The notes under the pieces were generated by a model. That model ran no database searches. It was not told where the DNA came from and was given only the letters and a program-made list of their open reading frames with translations. A program made the position numbers and the translations under genes. A DNA stretch of 64,000 nucleotides from Bacillus massiliigorillae (GTDB taxonomy: Bacteria; Bacillota; Bacilli; Bacillales; DSM-1321), in assembly GCF_000380245.2 (NCBI RefSeq), contig NZ_HG428744.1:6914-70913 (forward strand), given 5' to 3'. Numbering within the stretch: position 1 is the stretch's first letter; every line of letters begins with the position of its first letter. This document shows, piece after piece, positions 1-9,726 of this stretch.

Positions 1-1
1 T

Positions 2-322
2 ATCAATCAAATTATCGCTAATGCTATTAAATATACTGCTGGTATTGGAAAACAAATAAAGTTTTATACAGAGAAACACGAGAATCAATTAATATTGTGC
101 ATACAAGATGATGGAATTGGCATACCATCACAAGATATTAAAAGGGTTTTCCAACCTTTCTTTACAGGACATAATGGAAGAAAATACGCTGAATCAACCG
201 GTATGGGTTTATATTTAGCAAAAAGAACATGCGATGAAATCGGACATACTATTGGTATAGAATCCGAGGAAAACAAGGGAACTACAATTACAATTACTTT
301 TTATAATGTGACAAGTTTGTAA
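2..322 (+). CDS. Sensor histidine kinase, C-terminal fragment (5' end outside window)
   Basis: The reading frame is open from the first bases and has no start inside the window, so only the last ~106 residues of a membrane sensor kinase are present. The HATPase_c signatures appear in order: an N-box (NQIIANAIKYT), the G1 box DDGIGIP, an F-box-like RVFQPFFTG, and the G2 box STGMGLYLAK, ending with a short beta-rich tail. The gene lies 85 nt upstream of a BceA/BceB-type ABC transporter on the same strand. That is the usual arrangement of BceRS-BceAB antimicrobial-peptide sensing and detoxification modules, so a BceS-like role is inferred from context. The response regulator would lie to the left of the window. 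The domain call is secure; the specific BceS assignment is moderate. Confidence 0.85.
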   Translation: MNQIIANAIKYTAGIGKQIKFYTEKHENQLILCIQDDGIGIPSQDIKRVFQPFFTGHNGRKYAESTGMGLYLAKRTCDEIGHTIGIESEENKGTTITITFYNVTSL

Positions 323-410
323 GAATATTCTTGAACATTGAAAGGAAAAGCCATAGGTATCAAACCATTTCCTCTTTATACTATTATTACAACGAAAGGA
401 GGAACTGATG

Positions 411-1187
411 ATGACATTATTAGAAGCTATTAACTTAACTAAAATATATGGAAATAAAAACCTTCAATATCGAGCGCTAGACAGTTTACACATTGAAATG
501 AACAAAGGTGAATTTATTGGTATTATGGGACCTTCTGGTAGTGGAAAAACGACATTATTAAATTTATTATCCAGCATCGATAAACCGACAAGTGGAATAG
601 TAAAGATTAATAATTTCAATGTCTCTTCTCTTTCTAAAAAAGAGCTTGCTCTATTTCGACGCAAACAGCTTGGTTTCATCTTTCAAGATTTTAATTTACT
701 GAACACATTAACCATTGAAGAAAATATCATCTTACCTCTAACTCTCGATAACCGACCTTTAAAAGAAATGGATGAAAATCTAATCAGAGTATCTAAACAA
801 TTAAACATTGATGATATTTTACAAAAAAGAGTACATGAAGTATCAGGTGGTCAGCAACAGCGGACAGCTATTGCGCGAGCGATTATTCATAATCCATCGC
901 TAGTATTTGCAGATGAACCAACAGGTAATTTAGATTCTAAATCTTCAAAAGATGTAATGGAAGCTTTACAAACGATGAATGAAGAACAGCAAGTATCCAT
1001 ATTAATGGTGACACACGACCCAATAGCCGCTAGCTATTGCCAACGTATTCTCTTCATAAAAGACGGACAATTATTTAATGAAATCCATCGCGGTAATAAT
1101 CGTCATGCTTTCTTCCAAGATATCCTAGATGTGCTGTCATTATTAGGAGGAAATGCTAATGAATTTTCGCCAATTCGCTCTTACTAA
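411..1187 (+). CDS. bceA: BceA-type ABC transporter ATP-binding protein
   Basis: ATPase subunit of a MacB/BceAB-type ABC exporter that removes cell-wall-active peptides such as bacitracin and cooperates with the adjacent kinase in sensing. The protein shows Walker A (GPSGSGKTT), Q-loop (FQDFNLL), the signature SGGQQQR, Walker B (LVFADEP) with D-loop (TGNLDS), and the H-loop His in MVTHD. Its C-terminal tail (LDVLSLLGGNAN) resembles B. subtilis BceA. Two ATGs are adjacent at 408 and 411. The Shine-Dalgarno AAAGGAGG at 395-402 is better spaced (8 nt) for 411. The coding end overlaps bceB by 29 nt, indicating translational coupling. The substrate is inferred from family and context. Confidence 0.88.
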   Translation: MTLLEAINLTKIYGNKNLQYRALDSLHIEMNKGEFIGIMGPSGSGKTTLLNLLSSIDKPTSGIVKINNFNVSSLSKKELALFRRKQLGFIFQDFNLLNTLTIEENIILPLTLDNRPLKEMDENLIRVSKQLNIDDILQKRVHEVSGGQQQRTAIARAIIHNPSLVFADEPTGNLDSKSSKDVMEALQTMNEEQQVSILMVTHDPIAASYCQRILFIKDGQLFNEIHRGNNRHAFFQDILDVLSLLGGNANEFSPIRSY

Positions 1188-3138
1188 TGTGAAGCGTAAC
1201 ACAAGGAGTTATGCTGCCTATTTCTTAAGCAGTGTATTCTCCATTACGATTTTCTTTATTTATGCGGCTTTTATTTTTCACCCAGATGTACTTACAGGAA
1301 GTTTAAGCGAGAAGTCCGTAACAACTAGCCTAAGTAAAGAAGCTTTACGAAGTAGTATTATATTAGCAGAATCCATTATTTTTTCATTTTCGTTCTTATT
1401 TGTTTTGTATTCTATGAATGCATTTTTACAATCTCGTAAAAAAGAATTTGGGATCTTGAATTTACTTGGTATCACAAATGGACAGTTAAATAAATTAATC
1501 TTTATTGAAAATAATGTAATTGGTATAACCGCCATTGTTACGGGCATCGGCTTTGGAATGTTATTTTTTAAGTTGTTTCTGATGGGTGTCTCAGCCGTTC
1601 TATCACTCCCAGTCACTTTGCCTTTCATCATTGCGCCGAAGGCATTGTATGTGACAATCGGAGCATTTCTCATTTTATTTGAAGTAATTTGCTTTCTTAC
1701 TTTGTTTACGGTTCGATTTAATAATGTAACAGAATTACTTTATAGTATCAAAAAACCAAAGAAATCCCCGACATACTCCGTTTGGTTATCATTGGTTGCT
1801 CTTACCACTATAGGTACTGGTTACTATTTAGCCTATACAGCTAATCTCTTTAAAATGATCATATTCATGGTTCCCATTACTCTATTAGTCACTTTCGGAA
1901 CGTATTTTTTATTTACACAATGCAGTATTTTATTTATCCGATTACTAAAGAAAAATCGTGCTTACTATTTACGTTCTACGAATTTGCTAACCTTTTCAGA
2001 TTTAGCTTTTAAACTGAAGGATAACGCACGTGTCTTATTTATCGTAAGCATAATAAGCGCGGTCTCCTTTACTTCAAGCGGCGTGTTATTCTCACTTGTT
2101 AGCAATATGAAAGACGAAACTGTAATGAGATATCCTCAAAGCATTGCTTTGGCTACTTCTTATAATATTGAAGGTTATAACATCACAAAGAAGCAACTGA
2201 CAAATGCTTTACAAGATACACATTTATCCTATGAAGCTCATGAAATGAAGCTATTAAAAGCTTGGTATCTGTTAGATAAGAACAATATAAACACACCTTT
2301 TGGGATTAACACTAGTCCCGAAAAGGAAAAAACAAATATTCTACTACTATCCCAAAGTGACTATAACATTTGGGCAAAACTTACAAGTAAAGAACCACTT
2401 AGCCTAGATAATAAGCAAGCCATCTTTGTAGCGTCAACACCAGACCCAGGCATCATTTGGTATAACAAAGACTATATAAAAATTGAAGCAAACCAACATT
2501 CTTATACTTTTTCTATACGCTATATGCAACAGCCAATTTTATCTCCTAGCGCATTAACGGGCGAACTTTTGGTTATTCACGATTCCATATATGAGCAAAT
2601 AGCTACTAAATACGAAATAAAAAATATTATTACAATCTACGGAATCCATTTACCAAACTGGGAAAAAGATCATGATGCAGTCGTTAACATATCAAAAAAT
2701 TTAAAACTAGATAAAGGCCTCTATTTCGATTCTAGAGCAAATATGATCAATGAATATAAAAGCATGTTCTATCTCCCTTTCTTCATCGGATTATTTATAA
2801 GTTGCCTATTCTTCCTAGCAGCTGCTAGTATATTGTATTTCCGATTGTATAACGATATCGACAATGAATTGCTTCATTATCGTTCATTATTCAGAATGGG
2901 GTTAACACCTGAAGAAATGAAATCGATTATATCAAAACAAATATTTCTATTATTCTTTGTACCATTTATAGTAGCCGTCACTCATGCTAGCTTTGCTGTC
3001 AAAGCCTTACACAATATGATTAACGGTTCCGTACTCGGTCCAAGTCTAACCATTTTCGGTATATTCTTTTCACTTCAATTAGTTTATTTCTTTGCTGTAA
3101 GAGCAATCTATTTCAAAAAATTAAAACAAGTCATGTAA
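1159..3138 (+). CDS. bceB: BceB-type ABC transporter permease (FtsX-like)
   Basis: Membrane subunit paired with the preceding ATPase. At about 660 residues it has the BceB layout: one N-terminal membrane segment, then clusters of hydrophobic segments (about residues 50-75, 105-180, 200-250, 285-310), a large hydrophilic extracellular domain of roughly 200 residues (about 320-525), and three C-terminal segments. The large loop is the known sensing and specificity domain of this family. ATG 1153 sits only 2 nt after the AGGAGG at 1145-1150, while ATG 1159 has 8 nt, so 1159 is taken. The gene overlaps bceA and is followed by a strong terminator, which closes the operon. The target peptide cannot be read from the sequence. 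Confidence 0.87.
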   Translation: MNFRQFALTNVKRNTRSYAAYFLSSVFSITIFFIYAAFIFHPDVLTGSLSEKSVTTSLSKEALRSSIILAESIIFSFSFLFVLYSMNAFLQSRKKEFGILNLLGITNGQLNKLIFIENNVIGITAIVTGIGFGMLFFKLFLMGVSAVLSLPVTLPFIIAPKALYVTIGAFLILFEVICFLTLFTVRFNNVTELLYSIKKPKKSPTYSVWLSLVALTTIGTGYYLAYTANLFKMIIFMVPITLLVTFGTYFLFTQCSILFIRLLKKNRAYYLRSTNLLTFSDLAFKLKDNARVLFIVSIISAVSFTSSGVLFSLVSNMKDETVMRYPQSIALATSYNIEGYNITKKQLTNALQDTHLSYEAHEMKLLKAWYLLDKNNINTPFGINTSPEKEKTNILLLSQSDYNIWAKLTSKEPLSLDNKQAIFVASTPDPGIIWYNKDYIKIEANQHSYTFSIRYMQQPILSPSALTGELLVIHDSIYEQIATKYEIKNIITIYGIHLPNWEKDHDAVVNISKNLKLDKGLYFDSRANMINEYKSMFYLPFFIGLFISCLFFLAAASILYFRLYNDIDNELLHYRSLFRMGLTPEEMKSIISKQIFLLFFVPFIVAVTHASFAVKALHNMINGSVLGPSLTIFGIFFSLQLVYFFAVRAIYFKKLKQVM

Positions 3139-3141
3139 ATC

Positions 3142-3175
3142 GTCTGTCACCAATACTCGGTGGCAGACTTTTTTT
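3142..3175 (+). terminator. Rho-independent terminator after bceB
   Basis: Ten-base arms (GTCTGTCACC / GGTGGCAGAC, one G-T pair) around a 7-nt loop are followed by seven T. It lies 3 nt after the bceB stop codon. Confidence 0.9.
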
Positions 3176-3320
3176 ACTTTCATTCCTAGTAATTGATTAA
3201 AATGTTATAGCATAATTTAAGCTTGTTTTTGGTACAATAATAGAAGTCGATGCTAGTTTTTTTATAAACTAGTTTAATTAATTCATAGAACTACATACAG
3301 AAAGGTTAGGGGAAAATAAA

Positions 3321-4616
3321 ATGAAGCATACAAATTCAGAAGCATTATACCAAGAAGCTCTTGAGCATATCGTAGGCGGTGTAAACAGCCCATCTCGTTC
3401 ATACAAGGCTGTAGGAGGCGGCGCTCCAGTAGTAATGGAAAGAGGCGAAGGTGCTTACTTCTGGGATGTTGACGGAAATAAATATATCGATTACTTAGCA
3501 GCGTATGGTCCAATTATTACTGGTCTTACTCATCCACATATTTCAAAAGCACTTCAAACAGCAGCAGAAACAGGCGTATTATTCGGGACTCCAACACGCC
3601 ATGAAATTACTTTTGCGAAAATGTTAAAGGAAGCAATTCCTTCAATGGATAAAGTCCGCTTCAATAATTCAGGTACAGAAGCTGTTATGTCTACAATCCG
3701 TGTTGCTCGCGCTTACACAGGTCGTGATAAAATCATGAAATTCGCTGGATGCTACCACGGTCATTCAGACTTAGTACTAGTAGCGGCTGGCTCTGGTCCT
3801 TCTACATTAGGAACTCCAGACTCTGCTGGTGTACCAAAAAGTATTGCACAAGAAGTAATCACGGTTCCTTTTAACGATATTGACGCATATAAAGAAGCTC
3901 TTGATAAATGGGGCGACCAAGTTGCTGCAGTATTAGTAGAACCAATTGTAGGGAACTTCGGTATCGTTGAACCAAAGCCTGGCTTCCTCGAAGCTGTTAA
4001 TGAATTAACACATGCTGCTGGTGCATTAGTTATTTATGATGAAGTCATTACAGCATTCCGCTTTACTTATGGTGGAGCTCAAAACCTATTAGGTGTAACA
4101 CCTGACTTAACAGCACTTGGTAAAATCATCGGCGGTGGTCTTCCAATCGGTGCTTACGGTGGTAAGAAAGAAATCATGGAAACAGTAGCTCCACTTGGAC
4201 CAGCATATCAAGCAGGAACACATGCTGGAAATCCGGCTTCTATGCTTACAGGTATTGCTTGTCTTGAAGTTCTAAAGCAAGAAGGTGTTTATGAAGAGCT
4301 TGATCGTTTAGGACAAATGTTAGAAGAAGGCGTTTTAGCTGCTGCTAAGAAATACGATATGCCAATTTCAACAAATCGTCTAAAAGGTGCATTCACTTTA
4401 TACTTTACAACTGAAAAAGTTTATAACTATGAACAAGCAGAAAACACAGATGGTGAAATGTTCGGTAAGTTCTTTAAGCTAATGCTTGAACAAGGAATCA
4501 ATCTTGCTCCTTCGAAATACGAAGCTTGGTTCTTAACAATCCAACATACAGAACAAGACATCAAAGATACAATTATTGCGGTTGAAAATGCATTTAAAGC
4601 TTTAAAAATGAACTAA
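3321..4616 (+). CDS. gsaB: Glutamate-1-semialdehyde 2,1-aminomutase, second-type GsaB/HemL2
   Basis: PLP-dependent class-III aminotransferase fold enzyme that converts glutamate-1-semialdehyde to 5-aminolevulinate, the tetrapyrrole precursor. The protein has 431 residues, normal for the family. The PLP lysine is K268 in LTALGKIIGGG, the PLP-ring aspartate is D240 in VIYDEVITAF, and the N-terminal VGGVNSPSRS and GCYHGHSD motifs are intact. The sequence resembles the second paralogue (GsaB, HemL2) of the B. cereus group more than the HemL of the hemAXCDBL operon. No other heme genes are nearby, which fits this stand-alone copy, and gsaB next to yga genes matches B. subtilis order. It is monocistronic, with its own terminator. 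Confidence 0.93.
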   Translation: MKHTNSEALYQEALEHIVGGVNSPSRSYKAVGGGAPVVMERGEGAYFWDVDGNKYIDYLAAYGPIITGLTHPHISKALQTAAETGVLFGTPTRHEITFAKMLKEAIPSMDKVRFNNSGTEAVMSTIRVARAYTGRDKIMKFAGCYHGHSDLVLVAAGSGPSTLGTPDSAGVPKSIAQEVITVPFNDIDAYKEALDKWGDQVAAVLVEPIVGNFGIVEPKPGFLEAVNELTHAAGALVIYDEVITAFRFTYGGAQNLLGVTPDLTALGKIIGGGLPIGAYGGKKEIMETVAPLGPAYQAGTHAGNPASMLTGIACLEVLKQEGVYEELDRLGQMLEEGVLAAAKKYDMPISTNRLKGAFTLYFTTEKVYNYEQAENTDGEMFGKFFKLMLEQGINLAPSKYEAWFLTIQHTEQDIKDTIIAVENAFKALKMN

Positions 4617-4645
4617 CACTAGAAAAATATTCATTTTTTATGCAT

Positions 4646-4677
4646 CCTCAAAGCTTCTATTGCTTTGAGGATTTTTT
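4646..4677 (+). terminator. Rho-independent terminator after gsaB
   Basis: Perfect 9-bp stem CCTCAAAGC / GCTTTGAGG with a 7-nt loop, followed by A and seven T, 30 nt after the gsaB stop. Confidence 0.9.
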
Positions 4678-4686
4678 TACATCATT

Positions 4687-4700
4687 TGGAAACGTTTACA
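4687..4700. promoter_or_regulatory. Possible CcpA cre site upstream of gltA
   Basis: TGGAAACGTTTACA matches the catabolite-responsive consensus TGWNANCGNTNWCA at all but one fixed position (G at position 3). It lies about 245 bp before gltA in the gsaB-gltA gap, far enough that its link to gltA is uncertain. Pattern match only. Confidence 0.4.
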
Positions 4701-4895
4701 CGTTGGATTTACCTCTTATTTTCCACAAAATACACCTATTTCGCTTATCCATACCTTTGCATAAATAATTGATTTCTGAAATTTTAGATGATATTATTAG
4801 TATCACCACTGACAACTTCTATTTTTTTACATTACACACATTTTTTTCATTTCTTGTTTTAAATTATTTCAAAATATATATGTACTACTAACTAT

Positions 4896-4944
4896 AGGAG
4901 GTGAATGGCAGCTATAAGTGTAATCTTATAAGTGCCAAAACATT
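4896..4944 (+). promoter_or_regulatory. gltA leader: strong SD, 8-codon open frame and hairpin before the start
   Basis: A near-perfect Shine-Dalgarno AGGAGGTG (4896-4903) is followed not by gltA but by an ATG at 4905 that opens an eight-codon frame (MAAISVIL) stopping at 4929-4931. The DNA from 4907 to 4936 can fold as a hairpin: outer arms GGCA/TGCC and inner arms TATAAG/CTTATA. The gltA ATG at 4945 has no Shine-Dalgarno of its own. An in-frame stop at 4921-4923 rules out a longer gltA start. Either a leader peptide is translated and coupled to gltA, or the folded hairpin brings the upstream SD close to the gltA ATG. Confidence 0.5.
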
Positions 4945-7900
4945 ATGACTCAACAATGGAGCCCGAGTTTATTTAGTGATTTCCGAAACCAAGAGCATGA
5001 TGCATGCGGAATTGTGTCATGTATTGAAAAAAAAAGAATCCCTACTCGTGAAAATATATTTGCTTGTATAGATGCTTTAGTAAAAATGAATCACCGTGCT
5101 GGATTTATTAATGGTGAAGGTGATGGAGTCGGTATTCATATCGATATTCCAAGAGCACTTTGGAAAAACAAATTACAAGAGCAAGGTCTTCAGCCTGAAC
5201 TAGCTGATTCCGACGGCTTCGTCGTAGGTCACTTCTTCCTCAGTCAAAAAGAAGAACACCACAAACTTCAATCAGAAATTAAAGAAGCTTTCTTACAAGA
5301 AGGCCTTTCCATATTATTCGAAAGTGATTCAGTTCATACTCCCAACGCTTTAGGCCCTATCGCTATTCAAGAAAACCCTGTCTTCTGGCAAATCGCACTT
5401 ATAAGTAATCAAACATCCCAACAAGAGCTATCTAAACTACTCTTTAAATTAACTCACACAATCGAACAAAACCATCACATCCACGTTGCCTCTTTAAGTC
5501 AATATCATGCTATTTATAAAGTAATGGGTGCAGGTGATATTTTACCTAAATATTATCATGATTTAGCAAACCCACTTGTAGCTTCTACGATGACATTAGG
5601 ACATAACCGCTATTCTACGAATACCCTTTCAAGTTTTTTCCGTGTACAACCATTTAGTGTGCTTGGTCATAATGGTGAAATCAATACAATTGCCAAACTC
5701 CGAGATGAAGCAAAAATGATTGGCGTACCTCTTGTAAAAGATGGCAGTGATTCTCAAGATTTAAGTCGCACATTGGAAACTTTCATATGTGAACATGAAT
5801 ATTCACTTTTTGAAGCTATTGACGTTGTTTTCCCTCCAATTATCAATGAAATTAAGGCATATTCGAAAGACCTTAGCAATCTTTACACATATATTCGTGA
5901 AGCATGGGGGCATTTCGCTCAAGGACCTGCAGGTATCATATCTCGTTTTGGAGATGAAGCTGTCTTTTCTGTAGATGCTCTTGGCTTACGTCCTCTTTGG
6001 AAAATCGAAACAGAAAGCTCATACATGTTCTCTTCTGAACCTGGTATTATTCCTTCATCTGAATATTATGGTGAACCTAAGCCAATCGGACCAGGAGAAA
6101 AAATCGGCATGAAATGGAACGGTCAAGATATTCAGATTTATCACTATGCTGACTTTCAGCAAGAAGTATACGATCGTTTCATTATGCGCATTGAACTATC
6201 CAATGATCGTAAACGGCTAGAAATCCCTATTCTAGAAAAGAAAATTACTCATACATTACCGACAAAAATTCAGAACGGTCAATATAAAGCAATGGGCTGG
6301 GAAAAAGACCATGTTCAATTTGTTGAACAAATGGCTGAAAAAGGTGTGGAGCCTATTCGTTCACTCGGGCATGACTCACCTCTTGCTTCGCTGAATACAT
6401 CAAGAAGAAATGTAGCTGATTTCATTAAAGAAAGCGTAGCAGTTGTAACCAATCCAGCGATTGATCGTGATCGTGAAACAGAACATTTTTCTACACGCAC
6501 TATCATTGGTCAAAGGCCTTCCCTATTCCAAAAGGAAAAAGCTAATCATGTTATCGAATTATTAACGCCGATTTTAATAGAAGGAAAAATGGGCTACGAT
6601 TGTTCAAAAGAATTGCAACAGCCAAGCTTTGATTCATTAGTTGGTTATTTCCATGATCATCAGCTAGCACATGTCATTTCAATGACTTTTACTAAAGAAG
6701 AAAGTATTGCTGAAGCTTTAAATAGACTTACAGAGGAAGCAATTACAGCTGTTACAAATGGAAAATCATTGCTCGTTTTAGATGATGCAAATGCACATCA
6801 TGAAGGCCATTTATGGCTTGATCCACATATTGTAACATCAGCAGTTGATCAAGGATTAGTAGCAGCAGGAAAACGCCGTAATTGTTCAATTCTTCTCCGA
6901 TCTGCAGCTATTCGAACATTGCACGACATCATCACTGTGTATGGATTAGGCGCTAACTTAATTAGCCCGTACTTTATGTTCTTAACGGTTACAGAAGACC
7001 ATACAGCACCAGTGAAAAATCTATATAGTTCATTAACAAAAGGCTTAGAAAAAGTTATTTCAACAATTGGTATTCATGAGCTTAGAGGATACGGTCGTCT
7101 ATACTCAAGTATTGGTTTACACAATGAAATCGCTGATAGATTAAAGATTGTGAACTTCCTAGGTTCTGAATTGATAGCCTATAACTTTGAGACGTTAAAA
7201 GAAGATGCGATTCAACGCGCACAAGATTACCATGGTGAAGGTGAAAAAGTAAATCGGTCTTATCATGTTCTACCCCGAATATGGAAAGCAGTTGCTGAAG
7301 TCGCAGCATCTGGTAAGTATGATTTGTATCGCGAGAAGATTACAGAACTTGAGCAGGAACATCCAACAACAATCCGTCACCTAACAGATTTCAAGAACAG
7401 TGAACGAATCATTGCTGCACAAGATGTATCTATTAAAGTAGGAGAACATGACTTACCCTTTATTATTTCCTCTATGTCATTTGGCTCACAAAACGAAATT
7501 GCTTTCCGTGCATATGCTGAAGCTGCCGACCGTTTAAACATGATTAGCTTAAATGGTGAAGGTGGAGAAATTAAAGATATGCTTGGCAAATACCCGAAAA
7601 CACGCGGACAACAAGTAGCATCAGGACGGTTCGGTGTTAACGCTGAATTATTAAATTCATCTAATCTACTAGAAATAAAAATCGGTCAAGGAGCTAAACC
7701 TGGAGAAGGCGGACATTTACCAGGATCTAAAGTAACAGCTAAAATTGCTGAATCACGTAATGCAACAATTGGTTCAGACTTAATCTCACCTTCAAACAAC
7801 CATGATATTTACTCTATTGAAGATTTAGCACAAATGATTCATGAGTTAAAAACAGCAAATGATCGAGCTAAGGTAGCTGTTAAAGTACCTGTTGTGCCAA

Positions 7901-9417
7901 ACATCGGAACGATTGCCGTTGGTGTTGCAAAAGCAGGTGCTGACATTATTACCATCTCAGGCTTCGATGGTGGTACAGGTGCTGCTCGAATTCATGCTAT
8001 TCAACACGTTGGATTACCGGTTGAAATTGGCGTAAAAGCAGCACACAATGCATTATTAGAGGCTGGATTACGTGAGAGCATAGAAGTATGGGCTGATGGT
8101 GGCATTAAAAGCGCTGCAGATGTCTTAAAAATCATGTTACTTGGTGCAAATCGTGTTGGTTTCGGTACATTATCTATGATTGCTGTTGGATGTACTTCAT
8201 GCCATGGCTGTCATTTAGATACTTGCCACGTTGGAATTGCCACACAAATTGAATCAGAAGCGCAAGCAAAAGAACATGGTCTACGTCGTTTTGTACCACG
8301 TAAATTCGATACAGCCGTTGCTTCCCTTGCGAATATGTTCAAAGCTTTTGGCGAAGAGCTACAAGCTTTGGCTGGAGCATTAGGTATTAAAAATCTACAA
8401 AATGCAGTTGGACACTCTAACCTTCTAGAACAAGTAAAAGGCACAAATTTACTAGATTTAACTTATCTATTGAAAACTTTAGATATTGGTCAAATCAACA
8501 CGAGAGAAGCAGCCGCTACCCTCGAAAGAGCCACTATACAAATGGCTGTTGGAGCAGAGTATTTAGACAGCTCCGTAGAAAAGCTACAGGAATCAAGAGA
8601 ATTTAGTGCTATTACTTCAGAACAACGTGTACTAGGTAGTCGTGTTTCCTGTCACCGAGTTCGCGGGCGTCTAGATGGTTCCTACCTGGCTCTACCAAAT
8701 GTGACCCTATCTTACAAAGATGGTTCTATTCCAGGTAACGGACTAGGTGCTTACAATAGCACAGGAATAGATATAAAAGTAAATGGTGGCGCTCAAGATG
8801 GTATTGGTAAAACAGCCTTTGGAGGAACTATTGCCATCTTTAAATCAAAAGGAAAAGATGGTAACTATTATAATGGTTCAGTTGGTAAAGGATTTGGATA
8901 CGGGGCTCAAAAAGGCTTATTAATTGCACAAGGTAACGCAGATGCTAGAGCTGGCATTCGACTATCTGGAGCGGATATGATTATCGGTGGTCAATTAACT
9001 CAACCGATACCAGTGAAAGAGTACGGGAACATCGGTGTTCATTCTAATATTAAAGGATTCGCTTTTGAATATATGACAAACGGACGTGGGCTTGTGCTTG
9101 GAGATATTGGACCTTGGGCTTGCGCAGGTATGACTGGTGGTGTCATCTACCAACGACTTCAACCAGAAATGGGCTTAACAAAGGATGTCATTGCTCGTCG
9201 TATGGCAAAAGGTGCAAAAGTAACGATTGATCCGTTATGTGAACAAGGCAAGCAAGAAGTAACGGAGCTTTTATCACGATATACTGATTTATTGAAAGAA
9301 CAAAGCCAAGTGGATGAAGCTGCACAATTAGAATCGTTGTTATTAAATCTTGAAAATCATTTCATGCAAATTGTACCGTTCAAAGAACAAGCAGATCCAT
9401 CCATTTCTACTGAGTGA
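4945..9417 (+). CDS. gltA: Glutamate synthase large subunit (GOGAT, GltA)
   Basis: Converts glutamine plus 2-oxoglutarate to two glutamates in ammonium assimilation. The 1490-residue protein has the full large-subunit order. A glutamine amidotransferase domain comes first, with nucleophile C21 in HDACGIVSC, which implies removal of a ~20-residue propeptide. A central domain follows, then an FMN/2-oxoglutarate synthase barrel (about 790-1160), and a C-terminal beta-helix (GXGXG region about 1260-1430). The 3Fe-4S cysteines have the expected C-x5-C-x4-C spacing (about C1083, C1089, C1094), and an extra Cys sits at about 1086. No small subunit (gltB) or gltC lies nearby, so the electron donor cannot be told from the window. 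The start is fixed by an upstream in-frame stop but lacks a nearby SD. Confidence 0.95.
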   Translation: MTQQWSPSLFSDFRNQEHDACGIVSCIEKKRIPTRENIFACIDALVKMNHRAGFINGEGDGVGIHIDIPRALWKNKLQEQGLQPELADSDGFVVGHFFLSQKEEHHKLQSEIKEAFLQEGLSILFESDSVHTPNALGPIAIQENPVFWQIALISNQTSQQELSKLLFKLTHTIEQNHHIHVASLSQYHAIYKVMGAGDILPKYYHDLANPLVASTMTLGHNRYSTNTLSSFFRVQPFSVLGHNGEINTIAKLRDEAKMIGVPLVKDGSDSQDLSRTLETFICEHEYSLFEAIDVVFPPIINEIKAYSKDLSNLYTYIREAWGHFAQGPAGIISRFGDEAVFSVDALGLRPLWKIETESSYMFSSEPGIIPSSEYYGEPKPIGPGEKIGMKWNGQDIQIYHYADFQQEVYDRFIMRIELSNDRKRLEIPILEKKITHTLPTKIQNGQYKAMGWEKDHVQFVEQMAEKGVEPIRSLGHDSPLASLNTSRRNVADFIKESVAVVTNPAIDRDRETEHFSTRTIIGQRPSLFQKEKANHVIELLTPILIEGKMGYDCSKELQQPSFDSLVGYFHDHQLAHVISMTFTKEESIAEALNRLTEEAITAVTNGKSLLVLDDANAHHEGHLWLDPHIVTSAVDQGLVAAGKRRNCSILLRSAAIRTLHDIITVYGLGANLISPYFMFLTVTEDHTAPVKNLYSSLTKGLEKVISTIGIHELRGYGRLYSSIGLHNEIADRLKIVNFLGSELIAYNFETLKEDAIQRAQDYHGEGEKVNRSYHVLPRIWKAVAEVAASGKYDLYREKITELEQEHPTTIRHLTDFKNSERIIAAQDVSIKVGEHDLPFIISSMSFGSQNEIAFRAYAEAADRLNMISLNGEGGEIKDMLGKYPKTRGQQVASGRFGVNAELLNSSNLLEIKIGQGAKPGEGGHLPGSKVTAKIAESRNATIGSDLISPSNNHDIYSIEDLAQMIHELKTANDRAKVAVKVPVVPNIGTIAVGVAKAGADIITISGFDGGTGAARIHAIQHVGLPVEIGVKAAHNALLEAGLRESIEVWADGGIKSAADVLKIMLLGANRVGFGTLSMIAVGCTSCHGCHLDTCHVGIATQIESEAQAKEHGLRRFVPRKFDTAVASLANMFKAFGEELQALAGALGIKNLQNAVGHSNLLEQVKGTNLLDLTYLLKTLDIGQINTREAAATLERATIQMAVGAEYLDSSVEKLQESREFSAITSEQRVLGSRVSCHRVRGRLDGSYLALPNVTLSYKDGSIPGNGLGAYNSTGIDIKVNGGAQDGIGKTAFGGTIAIFKSKGKDGNYYNGSVGKGFGYGAQKGLLIAQGNADARAGIRLSGADMIIGGQLTQPIPVKEYGNIGVHSNIKGFAFEYMTNGRGLVLGDIGPWACAGMTGGVIYQRLQPEMGLTKDVIARRMAKGAKVTIDPLCEQGKQEVTELLSRYTDLLKEQSQVDEAAQLESLLLNLENHFMQIVPFKEQADPSISTE

Positions 9418-9512
9418 TTCGTCACCATACTACGTGCTCCTCTTTGTTAATCCACTAAAAAATTGCAAAATTGAACATTACGCTACCTACTGAATATTTC
9501 TGTAAGAAACCT

Positions 9513-9553
9513 ATACCCTACAAAGGCTTCGCAGCCAATGTAGGGTATTTTTA
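9513..9553 (+). terminator. Rho-independent terminator after gltA
   Basis: Two-part stem ATACCCTACA / TGTAGGGTAT with an inner GGCT/AGCC and a TCGC loop, followed by TTTTTAT. A 74-codon open frame running through it (9471-9695) is therefore not a gene. Confidence 0.85.
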
Positions 9554-9726
9554 TATTCCTAGTAATCACGACCACTTCAAACTTTGTTCACACCATTATG
9601 GATTTACCTCTTGCTACATGAAAGAATCTCATGTATATTACAATATTGTTTATTACTCAGTAATTTGTGTAAAAGTAAAGAATACACTAATGTAAAATGT
9701 TTAAATTAGAAAGGAACCCATTTTAT

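Noticed and set aside
9471..9695. Open frame of 74 codons after gltA
   Set aside because: It has no SD and passes straight through a strong terminator hairpin; the composition is not protein-like.
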